Positions 26,478 through 35,934 of a stretch of DNA of 64,000 bases are shown in pieces; position 1 is the stretch's first letter; the number at the start of each line of letters is the position of its first letter. A program made the translations under genes and the position numbers. The notes beneath the pieces were generated by a model. The model had not been told where the DNA came from, did no database searches, and saw nothing but the letters and a program-made list of their open reading frames with translations. This stretch comes from Paenibacillus donghaensis (GTDB lineage Bacteria > Bacillota > Bacilli > Paenibacillales > Paenibacillaceae). Location of the stretch: contig NZ_CP021780.1 in the NCBI RefSeq assembly GCF_002192415.1, positions 1,612,001 to 1,676,000 on the forward strand, written 5' to 3'.

Positions 26478-26521
26478 TCTATCTATAAACAAATAACATT
26501 CCATTACAGGAGGGAAATACA

Positions 26522-27802
26522 ATGATTACTGCAATTATTAATGCGCGTATTTTTGACGGCGAGAAAGTGATTGGAGAAAGAACGGTCCTGATCGAAGGTG
26601 AAAAGATCATATCGGTGGGTGGTGAAATACCGGAACATGCGATCATTATCGATGCTGAAGGAGGGACTTTGCTTCCTGGTCTGATCGATGCGCACGTTCA
26701 CACTTCCGTAGATGGCCTGCGGGACGCTCTACAATTCGGAGTTACGACGGAACTGGAAATGATGGGCGGGTTCACGAAAAATGGCCGCGAGGCACAATTG
26801 AAAGGGATCGAGGATATTGCTGACGTACGTTCTGCAGGAATGGGGGTCACACCTCCCGGTGGGCATCCTGATGAACTCATGCCTGGGGATGGGGAAATTC
26901 CGGATTTTGTACTGAAGGAATTGGAGAAGATGAGCGAGGAAGATCGAAATGCCCTGCTGGCCGCTCATGCACATGATCATGGGGAGGCTCCTGCGGTATC
27001 GACCCGGGACGAAGCTATAGCATTCGTGGGTGAACAGGTTAGAGACGGAGCCGACTATATCAAGATTATGATCGAAGAAGGGACAGTATTAGCAGCGCCT
27101 GGACTGCCTGTCTTAAGCCAGGACATTCTGAGAGCAGCTGTAGAGGAAGCGCATCGGCATCACAAGATTGCGATTGCCCATGTATTGACTGCGGAATCCT
27201 CCCGGCAAGCAATAGAAGTCGGAGTCGAGGGACTCGCTCACTTATTCATCGACCGCCCTGAAACGACTCCGGATCTGGTGAGAATGATTGCGGAGGCTGG
27301 AGCCTTTGTTACGCCATGTCTCGTCTTGAACTCCTCGATTATCGGTAAACCCGCATCGGAAATGGCGGGAGATCCGCTTGTGAGTTCCAAGCTTAGTCCG
27401 GAATGGATCGATACTCTGAATGCCAGCTTCAATACCTACCCGCAAGGCAGTATGGAAGACAACTATCGGAACGTGATGGACCTTCACCACGCAGGTGTAG
27501 ACATTCTTGTGGGTACGGATGTCTCTGTCCCGGTTCCAACGCTGGGCGGGCTTGCCCATGGAGTTAGCGTACACCACGAGATGCAGCTATTGGTGGAAGC
27601 GGGATTCACGCCTGTAGAAGCCCTTCAGTCAGCAACTTCGAAGACGGCTCGCCGCTTCGACCTGGATGACCGCGGACGTATTGTGGAAGGGGCAAGAGCT
27701 GACTTGGTGTTAATTGACGGCGACCCGACAACCCATATTTCGGATACGTTATCGATCCGTGAAGTATGGCAGCGCGGTATTCAAAAAATGGCGAAGGTCT
27801 GA
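26522..27802 (+). CDS. Amidohydrolase-family metal-dependent hydrolase
   Basis: 426 residues, start at ATG 26522 after AGGAGGG. Metal-binding landmarks of the imidazolonepropionase/prolidase-like group are present: DAHVHTS (about 57-63), IKIMIEEG carrying the probable carboxylated Lys, AHVLT, GLAHLF and GTDVSVP with the conserved Asp. Members hydrolyse amide or ester bonds in cyclic or dipeptide-like compounds; the substrate is not evident. It is controlled by the divergent MarR regulator and originally formed an operon with an MFS transporter, now broken. Confidence 0.9.
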   Translation: MITAIINARIFDGEKVIGERTVLIEGEKIISVGGEIPEHAIIIDAEGGTLLPGLIDAHVHTSVDGLRDALQFGVTTELEMMGGFTKNGREAQLKGIEDIADVRSAGMGVTPPGGHPDELMPGDGEIPDFVLKELEKMSEEDRNALLAAHAHDHGEAPAVSTRDEAIAFVGEQVRDGADYIKIMIEEGTVLAAPGLPVLSQDILRAAVEEAHRHHKIAIAHVLTAESSRQAIEVGVEGLAHLFIDRPETTPDLVRMIAEAGAFVTPCLVLNSSIIGKPASEMAGDPLVSSKLSPEWIDTLNASFNTYPQGSMEDNYRNVMDLHHAGVDILVGTDVSVPVPTLGGLAHGVSVHHEMQLLVEAGFTPVEALQSATSKTARRFDLDDRGRIVEGARADLVLIDGDPTTHISDTLSIREVWQRGIQKMAKV

Positions 27803-27806
27803 AATC

Positions 27807-28225
27807 ATGATGGCGCAATTCCAGAACGCACAAGCTGAATTTTCATTGCGAAAGATTTTACCAATATCAATGACTGTCGCTGCTGGCATGTTCCTGGTTA
27901 TCCTGGATAGTACGGTCATGAACATGGCTGTACCTAAGCTGGTTCAGTCGTTCGATACCCAGGCACTGTTCAATGGGTGATTACCGCGTATACGTTGGCC
28001 ATGTCGGCCGTCATCCCGTTGGCGGGATGGTTCTCGGATCGTTTCTCGGCCAAGCGGGTGTTTACCAGAAGAGATGGGTTGCTGGCTCCATGGAGCATTC
28101 ATATCCTCGAGATGGAAAAAGGTAAGATAGCTCATATCCATCATTTCATTGACTCCGATTTATTTGTTCGATTTGGATTGCCGACAGGTTTGGACGCGAA
28201 GCAGGATTTTTTGATATACCGATGA
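27807..28225 (+). pseudogene. MFS drug-transporter N-terminus joined to an ECF sigma factor tail
   Basis: ATG 27807 opens a DHA2-type MFS start (ILPISMTVAAGMFLVILDSTVMNMAVP). A frameshift at about 27968 moves the reading into TAYTLAMSAVIPLAGWFSDRFSAKRVFT. At about 28066 the sequence changes to LAPWSIHILEMEKGKIAHIHHFIDSDLFVRFGLP, which is the end of the SnoaL domain of a SigJ/ECF sigma factor, and stops at 28225. A deletion between two once-neighbouring genes explains the fusion. Confidence 0.75.
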
Positions 28226-28294
28226 TTTTACGGTGGCCGGATCGTCTATACTTATGAATCACAATCGAATCAAAACTCGAGGAGGAACAATCTT

Positions 28295-28719
28295 ATGACG
28301 GTAAAATTTACCCCTTATATTACTTTGGAGGAACGCGTAAGGAAGCCATTCAGTTTTATGAACAAGCCATCGGTGCAGAAATCCTCTCCATGGTTACTTA
28401 CGGTGAAATGCCGGACATGCCCAATACGTTCACTGACGATCTGAAGAGTCTTGTAGCGCACGCCAAGTTAAAAGTCGCTGTAACGGAACTCATGTTTTCG
28501 GATGCTCCAGGCGGTTCGCCTATTGAAAACGGGAAACGGGTAACCATCTGCATTACAACGAACGACGTAGAAGAATCAAAACGAATTTATGAAGCCTTGC
28601 GGCAAGAAGGTCAAGTCAATATGCCGTTTAAAGATGAACCTTTCAGCCCTGGATTTGCTGATGTAACGGATAAATTCGGCGTGACCTTTCAAATTTTTAC
28701 TGAGCTTCATTTGGCATAG
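28295..28719 (+). pseudogene. VOC-family (PhnB-like) protein with a one-base deletion
   Basis: ATG 28295 follows GAGGAGG. The frame reads MTVKFTPYI, then a lost base near 28321 shifts it. The homologous frame continues YFGG-(T)RKEAIQFYEQAIGAEIL to ...DKFGVTFQIFTELHLA at 28719. The predicted intact protein is about 141 residues, typical of PhnB-like glyoxalase-fold proteins. A fragment could start at ATG 28390. Confidence 0.75.
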
Positions 28720-28721
28720 AT

Positions 28722-28897
28722 GATCTTGGATTTGCGGCCAATACGCTTCATAACTTGTTCCGAATGGCAGATAGCGCAAGGTTGTTTGTAGGCTACTGCG
28801 ATGCTTCCAGATGAAATTCTCGGGCATCCATATAGACGATATTATGAAGCTGTATCTCTGGTAATCCAAGCATTTCGTTGATATACTGAAGTGGCAT
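28722..28897 (-). pseudogene. N-terminal fragment of an ISL3-family transposase
   Basis: From ATG 28897 on the minus strand, PLQYINEMLGLPEIQLHNIVYMDA matches the ISL3 transposase start. After a frameshift, YKQPCAICHSEQVMKRIGRKSKI contains the CxxC zinc-binding pair. It ends at 28722, three bases beyond the VOC gene stop, where the rest of the element was deleted. Confidence 0.65.
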
Positions 28898-29335
28898 CTG
28901 TCATATCCTCTTGTTGTTTGGTAGGACTTACAACAATGCAGGATTTTCAGATGCTTTTCCATTTCATACTCGTTTCATGTTCGGTTGAATTCGTCTTCAC
29001 AGCCTGATGTTGTTCCTAACATCAATGAACTCATTAGTAGTGTTGATTATTTTAGGCAACTAACCAAACGGCTGGCAACTTGTTAAGGCATAATATGAAG
29101 CTAACTACTAAACTTCCAGCATGGATTGCTGAAATCAAGCAAAAATATAGTTAACTTGATGTTGGCTTTGAAGTGACGGTGAAAACAAAGAGTAACCAGT
29201 AGAAAACAGAATATGTTTGATTATAAGAGTCGAGGAGATACATTCCTTGGCTTTTTTTTACTTTCACTTGGGAACAGCATAAACAACTTGAGGACGTTGT
29301 GTAAATTACTATGGTCAATCGCCAACACCCGAAAA
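28898..29335. other. Intergenic stretch without recognisable genes
   Basis: AT-rich, with stops in all frames. Frames such as 29151-29357 on the minus strand are short and carry no motif. I see no promoter or RNA here. Confidence 0.5.
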
Positions 29336-29537
29336 CTATATAGGGCTTGCTGAACAATGCCCAGATTCAGGCTATATCCCGGCCAGCGGCTTGCTAAAGC
29401 TTTTGGACGTCCACATCGCTGATCCCGCTCCTCTTAATCTTCTTAGGAACAGTCTGGACATGTTCTCTACCTTTTAGTCACTCATCCATGAAATATAGCG
29501 ACGAAGCGATTTTCTTTGTTCAGCAAGACCTATATAG
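29336..29537. mobile_element. MITE-like element of 202 bases
   Basis: CTATATAGGGCTTGCTGAACAA (29336-29357, split here at 20: CTATATAGGGCTTGCTGAAC) and its inverse, ending CAGCAAGACCTATATAG (to 29537), match at 21 of 22 positions. If TATATA is the duplicated target, the terminal repeats are GG(G/T)CTTGCTGAACAA. The interior is about 158 bases and has only remnants of a reading frame (minus strand SLYFMDE). This fits an internally deleted insertion sequence. Confidence 0.65.
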
Positions 29538-29645
29538 ACATGCTGAAATCAAGGGTTAGATTAACCTATGATTTACAACATATGCCCCATAAAAACGATA
29601 AGCGGAACACAAGCTAATAGCTTCATGCCCCGCTCTTATTCACGT

Positions 29646-29900
29646 TCACTCGCTCTCCCACGCTTTCTCATATTCGATCTCAATCAGCTTAAAAAAGTCA
29701 GACGGCTTGTTCTTCAGTCCTTTGCAGAGATCAAATATTTTCGTGACGGAAGGCTCGTTTCTTCCAACCTCAATCATGGAAATATAGGACCGGTCGACAT
29801 TGCATTCGTGCGCTAGATCTTCTTGGCTTAGTCCTTGTTTGATGCGTATCGCTTTAACAGTTTTTCCGATAATTTGCTTAGTCGTATTGGTAAAGTACCT
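29646..29900 (-). pseudogene. XRE-type HTH regulator with its start removed by an insertion sequence
   Basis: The frame GKTVKAIRIKQGLSQEDLAH, ECNVDRSYISMIEVGRNEPS and onward ends ...EKAWESE at TGA 29646. It is a complete XRE helix-turn-helix of about 80 residues. Upstream the frame hits TAG at 29901-29903 with no ATG, GTG or TTG before the HTH, because the ISL3 element begins there. Its last part is nearly the same as the remnant at 21157-21300, so the window once held two related regulators. Confidence 0.65.
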
Positions 29901-29929
29901 CTACCTACCATACGAAAGGGATGATTTGG

Positions 29930-31200
29930 ATGCTCTCCCATTTTAGCATGGCTTTCGAATCAAAAAAAGAGTGTTTTCACATTTTGCATCAAATAGAAAT
30001 ACCTTACGGCTACTCCAATGCGGGGTTGCATCGAACCTTGCACCTCCCAGACGTAGGAGGGCACTGCCCCGATTGCGGAGCCTGGTCCACTCACGTGCAT
30101 GAACAGGTCGCCAAGACGGTCATTTCGGGAACTTTTAATGGAACCCCCGTCTATGACTCTTTTTTTCATCGGCGATTGAAATGCTCGTACTGCTCCCGTA
30201 CCTTCATGGAACCGCTCCATTGGCTGGCTCCCTACCAACGTTTGACTGAAACCGGAAGAACCGCTTTACTTTATGCAGCTGCAGATGGAACCTTTCAAAG
30301 CGTCGGTGAAGATTTCGGATGCAGTGGGCAAAATATCAAAGTCCATGTTCGCGCCATTACGAAAAGACGGTTGGCGATACACCGCAGGAGCGAACCACGC
30401 CTGCCTTCCTCGGGATCGACGAGATCGGCTTGGCCAAAGGAAAGGGAAGCTACCGCTTGGTCGTTTACGACTTGACGGTTCCGTGGCGTCCACAGCTCAT
30501 TCGCATGCATACGTCCCGCAAAAAGGAAGAAGTGATTTCCCTTCTACAGCAATTCGCTACACCTGAGCGGATCATTGGCATAGCCATTGATATGTGGGAG
30601 CCCTACAAGGTCGCGATTCAAACGGCTTTACCTCATGTGACGATTGTCATCGATGCCTTTCATCTGATTCAAGCGTCCTCCAAAGCGCTGGATGGTGTGC
30701 GGAAGAACGTACAGACGAAATTAAACAAGGAACAAGCTCTGGCTATGAAACAAGAAAAGGAACTCTTTTCCAAGCCGATCGAGGACCTCACGGAAGAGGA
30801 GAGAAAACGACTCCAAGCGTGGGAAGAAGCGATTCCGGAACTGGCCAGAGCCATCTCCCTTCACCAAAAGCTGCGAGCACTGTACCGTTGCCGGGACTTC
30901 GAAGAGGGACTCACGCTTCTGGCTGACTGGGAAAGAGAAGTCCTCGCTACCGACTTGGAGCCCTTCCATCGACTTTTGAGAACCGTCTGGAACTGGCTTC
31001 CCGAAATTATGAACCGGTTCCTTTGCAAAATCTCCAATGCGAAAACGGAAGGGAAAAACAACCAGCTTCGTGCGATGAACAAGCAAGGTTTTGGGTACTC
31101 CATCCAGTCCCTCCAAGCCCGAATGGAGATGAAGGAACAGCAGACTGCGTTAAACCGCTGGCGAAACTACCAGGATCGCCAGGAGAAAAAGTCAGGCTGA
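29930..31200 (+). pseudogene. ISL3-family transposase with one frameshift
   Basis: The start at ATG 29930 follows AAAGGG by 9 bases. The first frame has the zinc finger HCPDCG...CSYCSRTF and the HTH YAAADGTFQSVGEDFG, and goes out of phase near 30385. The second frame, from GDTPQERTTPAFLGIDEIGLAKGKG to TGA 31198, carries the DDE domain (GIDEIGLAKGK, IAIDMWEPY, IDAFH, and a C-terminal KTEGKNNQLRAMNKQGFGY). One indel separates the halves, with no obvious slippery site. Downstream it abuts the IS4 element at 31200. Confidence 0.85.
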
Positions 31201-32329
31201 CACAATAATCGACAACGACCCGTGACTCTTCTTTCTTCGCGTCTTCCATTTGTAGAATTTCGTCGATTCTCCCGTAACTTGTTACTGAACCACATTCTTT
31301 AAATCGAATAAGAGGAATGGATTTGCACGCAATAACAAAAGATTTGGACCGAACGTAGAGCCATTTCAAGACCACATAGGTCATGAGTGCAGCAAATAAC
31401 TGATTGAATACGGCATTTTCTGTCGTCCCAAACAGAATGGGGACATTCAAATTTTGTTTGATCCACCGGAAGAACACTTCAATTCCCCATCTGGCCTTGT
31501 ACATCTCTGCAATCTGTTCTGCAGCCAGGTGCCTGAGATTGGTGGCTACTCGAATGTCATGACCATAATCATCCGTGAAAATGACCACACGGTGCCGAAG
31601 CTTCGATTGGCATTGGGGCGTGCCCAAATAACACGTGATGTCCTTGACGACGTTGGAGCCAGCATCCTCTACTCTCTTTAGGGAATGAGAGGAAACCAGG
31701 GTTACATTTTCTTTAATTCGCGTCACGAAACACTGCTGTTCTCGTACGTACTGATCAAAACGCTTGATTTTTCCGTATGCACGATCATTGACCAGAATAT
31801 AGTCTTTGTTCGCGAGCTGTTCTCCAATCGGACCGTCGTGAGCAGAGCCGATGGTTTCGATCACCTGAACCGGCTGCTCCGTGCCTGCCGACAAGGCCAC
31901 ATGTAGTTTAATCCCTGCACGTTCACCATGAAACAAGGCCCAGGGCAGTCGGGTTTTCCCCACTGTAATGGTCGTAGAGTCTACCAATAGCAAGTTTTTG
32001 GGAATGCCCAGATGACGCTTGGTGGCTCGATTGCACTTCGAAAGAAATCGATGAAATAATTGCTTGAACAATGCATACGGCACCTCACTGGCTTTGGAGG
32101 AGAAGGTAGAGTAACAAACAGGCATTAAACCACTCTTCACCGCCTTTCCTATGCCCGAACGATAGCTGTCCCACTGCCCTAAAGCCGAATGCATGAAGAA
32201 AAGCAGCAACTGGCTTGCCGTGAATTTCCTAGCGGTGTCCTTATAGTCCAGTGCTTGCAAGATTTCAGTCACATCTTCTTCCGTCAATAGGGTTTGAACT
32301 AAACGGGTGAACGTGCTAGAATTTTTCAT
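31200..32329 (-). CDS. IS4-family transposase
   Basis: From ATG 32329: MKNSSTFTRLVQTLLTEEDV, then a DDE core with the first Asp in LLVDSTTITVGKT, the second in ILVNDRAYGKIK and Glu in YKARWGIEVFFRWIKQNL (the YREK region). The frame stays open past 31200 into the complement of the ISL3 gene, so its natural end is probably near the junction. The catalytic residues are present and the gene may be functional. It abuts the ISL3 element tail to tail. Confidence 0.85.
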
Positions 32330-32584
32330 GAGGTCGCCTCTTTCGAATCGAGTTCTGTGGTGGAATCGATTGTACCGAAAGAACGGCCTTTTTTCAATTT
32401 TTATTCCTTATTTTGGGTAATCAACAGGCGTGAGTTGAAATAAAAGAATTGGTGTAAAATACATCGGATTAGCTACACTAGACTGGTAAAGCTGATAAGA
32501 AAGGAAGAGAAGAGTGTAGCAACGAGTGGAGCTGGCCCGGCAATTGCTGCACCTGCTAAATCGGAATCGGGTCTGAGGTACATT

Positions 32585-32760
32585 CCATTAACCTCTGCTC
32601 TACGTCGGTTTTTCAGGAGCCTCTCCTGCTGTTCCTTTAACTCGCTCAGCCTTTCGAAGAGCAGGCGTTCGTCCACACCGTCCCTTTCGTACAGTTTAAA
32701 GTATTTCCTCCTCTGCGCGTCAATGGCGACGAGTTCCTTTTCAATTGTCTCCCGTTCTCT
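32585..32760 (-). pseudogene. Coiled-coil fragment of a large serine recombinase
   Basis: The minus-strand frame reads RERETIEKELVAIDAQRRKY, FKLYERDGVDERLLFERLSE, LKEQQERLLKNRRRAEVNG. It is a charged coiled coil of the type found in the C-terminal part of large serine recombinases (phage integrase or transposon type). Neither the catalytic N-terminus nor the zinc ribbon is present. It ends at the intron fragment on one side and in unassigned sequence on the other. Confidence 0.6.
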
Positions 32761-32909
32761 ACGCGGATGCAGTGGTCCATTGTCGAACGAAAGCAGAGGC
32801 AGAGCGACTGCTGGAGCGATTGAAGGAAAGATTCAAGGACTGTAAACTCGAACTGCATCCAGAGAAGACCCGGATCGTTTATTGCAAAGCCTATGACCGC
32901 AAGGAAGAT
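32760..32909 (+). pseudogene. Fragment of a group II intron reverse transcriptase
   Basis: The frame YADAVVHCRTKAEAERLLER, LKERFKDCKLELHPEKTRIV, YCKAYDRKED matches the region around the RT active site (normally YADDAVVHC; one Asp codon is missing here) and the following KTRIVYCKD block. It is about 50 residues of a protein of more than 400. The maturase and the intron RNA ends are not visible. Confidence 0.75.
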
Positions 32910-32919
32910 CGTACCGAGA

Positions 32920-32967
32920 TCAAATCGAGTAGGCCCATGCAATTGCGCATGGGCCTACTCGATTTGA
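32920..32967. repeat. Perfect 21-base inverted repeat
   Basis: Arms 32920-32940 (TCAAATCGAGTAGGCCCATG plus C) and 32947-32967 are exact complements around a 6-base loop. It directly follows the intron fragment. No T tract follows, so a simple terminator is less likely than a relic of inverted duplication or a transposon-end junction. Confidence 0.6.
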
Positions 32968-33000
32968 AATATAAGGATTATATGTTTTGCGCTTAAACTA

Positions 33001-33045
33001 GAAAGCTGAAGATGCTCCTTCCAACAGGGTCTTCAGCTTTCTTTA
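33001..33045 (+). terminator. Terminator before the galactan operon
   Basis: GAAAGCTGAAGA (33001-33012) and TCTTCAGCTTTC (33030-33041), then TTTAT. It insulates the galactan operon from the remnant region upstream. Confidence 0.65.
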
Positions 33046-33170
33046 TAGTATTGCAGTATAAGATTCTTATACGATTAACCATTGGTATTCAATATATAAA
33101 ATGAAATGGAAGTACTATATAATCTGACTTGTGTAACCGAATATTGTTAAAAACAGAGGGGGAAATCTGC

Positions 33171-34550
33171 ATGAAGAAATACGGATTTTTAGGGATATCT
33201 TTTACAGTCGCAGCTATGCTAGTCGCATCGGGTTGCGGCAACGGCTCGAATAATACCGCCACATCGGATACCACAACATCATCTAACAATACGGGAACCT
33301 CAAACGCTGAATCGACCGCGGCAGCGGAAGATGGTGGACTCAAGTGGGATGATGCCGCTAAGGACTATGTGATGGAGCCAGAAATCTCCTCCGGAGAGCA
33401 GTCGCTTAAAGTTTGGCTAGAATATGAGGAATATGCCAAAGCGCTAGTTGAAGCGTTTAAGGTGAAATATCCTAAAGTGAAAGTCGAGTATGAAGTCGTT
33501 GCAAAGGTAGACAGTATAGATCGTATGGCGCTCGACGGTGAAGCGGGCAAGGGTGCTGATGTCTTCATGTCCAGCTACAATAAACTGGCACAAGCAATCG
33601 ATAATGCAACAGCTGCTCCACTCGGCAAATATGAGGAGACATTGAAGGAAAGAATGCCGGGCACGTTTATTGATGTGGTGAGCAAAGACAGCCAAATGTT
33701 CGGCGTGCCGATCTCAACAGAGTCGATTGCACTCTTTTATAACAAGACACTTTTGAAAGCGCTAACGGGCAGCGACAAACCAGCAACGACTTGGGATGAG
33801 GTTATGGAACTTGCCAAAACGTACAATGACAGCAAAACCAATCAATGGACAATCCGTTTCCTCGCGGGACAGCTCTATTACGCTTACCCGGTATTGTCCT
33901 CGCTCGGCTGGCATCTGTACGAAGATAATAACCTGGACGAGCCTCATTTTGACTCGGAGGCGCTCACGAAAGGTCTGAAATATTACAAGACCCTCCGCAG
34001 CATCTGGGATGTCAATTCCGCTGATGCGACATGGGATTCCATTGAAAGTGAATTCGTGAAAGGTAAGACTCCTTATGTCATTACAGGACCTTGGGTATTC
34101 AAAGACTTTGATAAAGCGGCTGCTGACAACAAATTCGAGTACGGTGTAACGACGTTGCCTAAAGTGGCTTCGGGTGATAAAGCGGCCTCCTTGACAGGGA
34201 TTTCAGTCGCCCTCGTATCTGGTTATTCAAAGTATCCGGCTGCTGCAAGAGTGTTTGCTAATTTCATGGCCTCTGACGAAGGAGCTGCCGCATTGTATAA
34301 ATCGATCGGCGCTATCCCGGCCTTACAGGCGGATCAAATTCAAAACGTTGAAGGAATTAACGGCAATGAGCATATCGCAGGCATTATCGCCCAATCGGAG
34401 AATGCCGATCTGACGCCGCAAATTCCGGAGTATATGTACACATCCGGCAACGAACTAATTGTCAATGTATGGGATAATCTGCTGTCGGTCGGCGATGCGC
34501 AGCAAAAGGCTGAAAAAGCTTATGCCGATCTGAAAGCATTGGGTAAATAA
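33171..34550 (+). CDS. ganS: Galactan-operon sugar-binding lipoprotein (maltose-binding type)
   Basis: 459 residues from ATG 33171 (upstream GAGGGGGAAA); the frame extends to 33129 but without a signal. Signal peptide and lipobox VASGC with Cys22, then an Asn/Thr/Ser-rich linker. The mature protein follows maltodextrin-binding proteins (LKVWLEYEEYAKALVEAFKV, YKPWVF-like GPWVFKDFDKAAADN, LTGISVALVSGYSKYP). First gene of an operon with two permeases and two galactanases, so it most likely binds galacto-oligosaccharides released from galactan. A TATAAT at 33118-33123 is a promoter candidate. Confidence 0.88.
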   Translation: MKKYGFLGISFTVAAMLVASGCGNGSNNTATSDTTTSSNNTGTSNAESTAAAEDGGLKWDDAAKDYVMEPEISSGEQSLKVWLEYEEYAKALVEAFKVKYPKVKVEYEVVAKVDSIDRMALDGEAGKGADVFMSSYNKLAQAIDNATAAPLGKYEETLKERMPGTFIDVVSKDSQMFGVPISTESIALFYNKTLLKALTGSDKPATTWDEVMELAKTYNDSKTNQWTIRFLAGQLYYAYPVLSSLGWHLYEDNNLDEPHFDSEALTKGLKYYKTLRSIWDVNSADATWDSIESEFVKGKTPYVITGPWVFKDFDKAAADNKFEYGVTTLPKVASGDKAASLTGISVALVSGYSKYPAAARVFANFMASDEGAAALYKSIGAIPALQADQIQNVEGINGNEHIAGIIAQSENADLTPQIPEYMYTSGNELIVNVWDNLLSVGDAQQKAEKAYADLKALGK

Positions 34551-34556
34551 GCTGGC

Positions 34557-35933
34557 ATGAATAACTCCAATAACAAACAGACAACGCCGGCTTGGGCAAC
34601 AGGGATACTATCCGCAATTGTATGGGGGGGCGGCCAATGGCTGAACCGTCAGTATTTGAAAGGCCTCGTGTTCTTTCTTATTGGTGCAGGTAGCCTAACA
34701 GCAGAGTTGACAACCGGCCATTACAATGACATGTCAGCAGGCTTCCGCTTGCGAGATAACGGCGGCTTTTTCTTGAAAGGACTCTGGGGCCTCGTCACAT
34801 TAGGTACACAGCCAAGGAAAATGGGGATGTCCGGGCTAACGCCCGGTGATCACTCCATCGTCTTAATGGCGAACGGAATTATCGCGTTATTCGTTATTTT
34901 GATTCTGGTCTTCTTCTACGTATGGAACATTAGAGATGCCGTGATGGCAAGACGCCGGATGAACGAATCTGGCATCCATCAAAGCTCGCTGCAAGATATG
35001 AAGCAGCTGTGGGAATCGATGTACGCCTATATCGTGCTGTCTCCGGCGGCGCTGCTGACCTTGTTTATATGCATACTGCCGATTGTATTCGGCGTGCTGA
35101 TTGCTTTTACTGATTACAGCCGCAGCAATACACCGCCTACCAAGCTTGTCCATTGGGTCGGCTTCGACAACTTTGTAACGGTGACGCAAGTCTTCTCCTG
35201 GATGCATACGTTTCTGAACGTACTCTTGTGGACGTTCGTCTGGGCGATTTTGGCGACAATCACCACCTACTTCTTTGGGTTTTTCCAGGCGGTGCTGCTG
35301 AACAATTCGGATGTGAAGTTGAAGAAGCTGTGGCGGAGCATCTATATTCTGCCTTGGGCGGTTCCGGCGATGATCTCGGCGCTGGTGTTCAAGTCGATGT
35401 TTAACGGACAGTTTGGACCGATCAGCCAGTTTCTACTTGATACCGGCCTAACGGATGAGCGTATATACTGGTTCACTGATCCGAATCATACGTACCTTGC
35501 GAGAATATTAGCGTTATTAATCAATTTGTGGCTTGGTTTCCCTTATTTTATGGCACTTATCGGGGGCACATTGACGACGGTATCGGACAGCTATTACGAA
35601 GCTGCCCGGATGGATGGTGCGACTTCCAGCCAGACATTCTGGAAAATCACGTTCCCGATTGTATACAAGGCGACTGCGCCACTGCTGATGCTTTCTTTCG
35701 TCAGCAACTTCAATAACTTCGGAGTCATTTACTTCCTGACCGAAGGCGGACCTGCCAATCCGGATTACAATTTCGCAGGAAACACGGATCTCTTGATTAC
35801 CTGGTTGTATAAGCTGACGCTCGATAACAGGCTTTACAATATGGGAGCCGTTATGTCTATTATCGTCTTCCTGATCGTGGCGAGCTTCTCGCTCATCAAT
35901 CTGCGGAAATCGAAATCGTTGGAGGAGATTTAA
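34557..35933 (+). CDS. ganP: Sugar ABC transporter permease, MalF type
   Basis: 458 residues. An N-terminal region with two hydrophobic segments (ILSAIVWGGGQWLNR, GLVFFLIGAG) precedes the six-helix MalF-like domain (from about 155), with the EAA loop YYEAARMDGATSSQTFWKITFPIV that docks the ATPase. It starts 6 bases after the binding-protein gene. No ATPase gene is in the locus, so a shared ATPase of MsmX type would energise it, as in other Bacillales. Confidence 0.9.
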   Translation: MNNSNNKQTTPAWATGILSAIVWGGGQWLNRQYLKGLVFFLIGAGSLTAELTTGHYNDMSAGFRLRDNGGFFLKGLWGLVTLGTQPRKMGMSGLTPGDHSIVLMANGIIALFVILILVFFYVWNIRDAVMARRRMNESGIHQSSLQDMKQLWESMYAYIVLSPAALLTLFICILPIVFGVLIAFTDYSRSNTPPTKLVHWVGFDNFVTVTQVFSWMHTFLNVLLWTFVWAILATITTYFFGFFQAVLLNNSDVKLKKLWRSIYILPWAVPAMISALVFKSMFNGQFGPISQFLLDTGLTDERIYWFTDPNHTYLARILALLINLWLGFPYFMALIGGTLTTVSDSYYEAARMDGATSSQTFWKITFPIVYKATAPLLMLSFVSNFNNFGVIYFLTEGGPANPDYNFAGNTDLLITWLYKLTLDNRLYNMGAVMSIIVFLIVASFSLINLRKSKSLEEI

Positions 35934-35934
35934 G

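Noticed and set aside
31007..31199. C-terminal extension of the IS4 transposase
   Set aside because: These codons are the complement of the ISL3 gene and do not resemble transposase sequence, so the feature was ended at 31200.
29930..31200. Programmed frameshift in the ISL3 transposase
   Set aside because: ISL3 elements normally have one uninterrupted gene, and no slippery run or pseudoknot is visible at the change near 30385, so a mutation is simpler.
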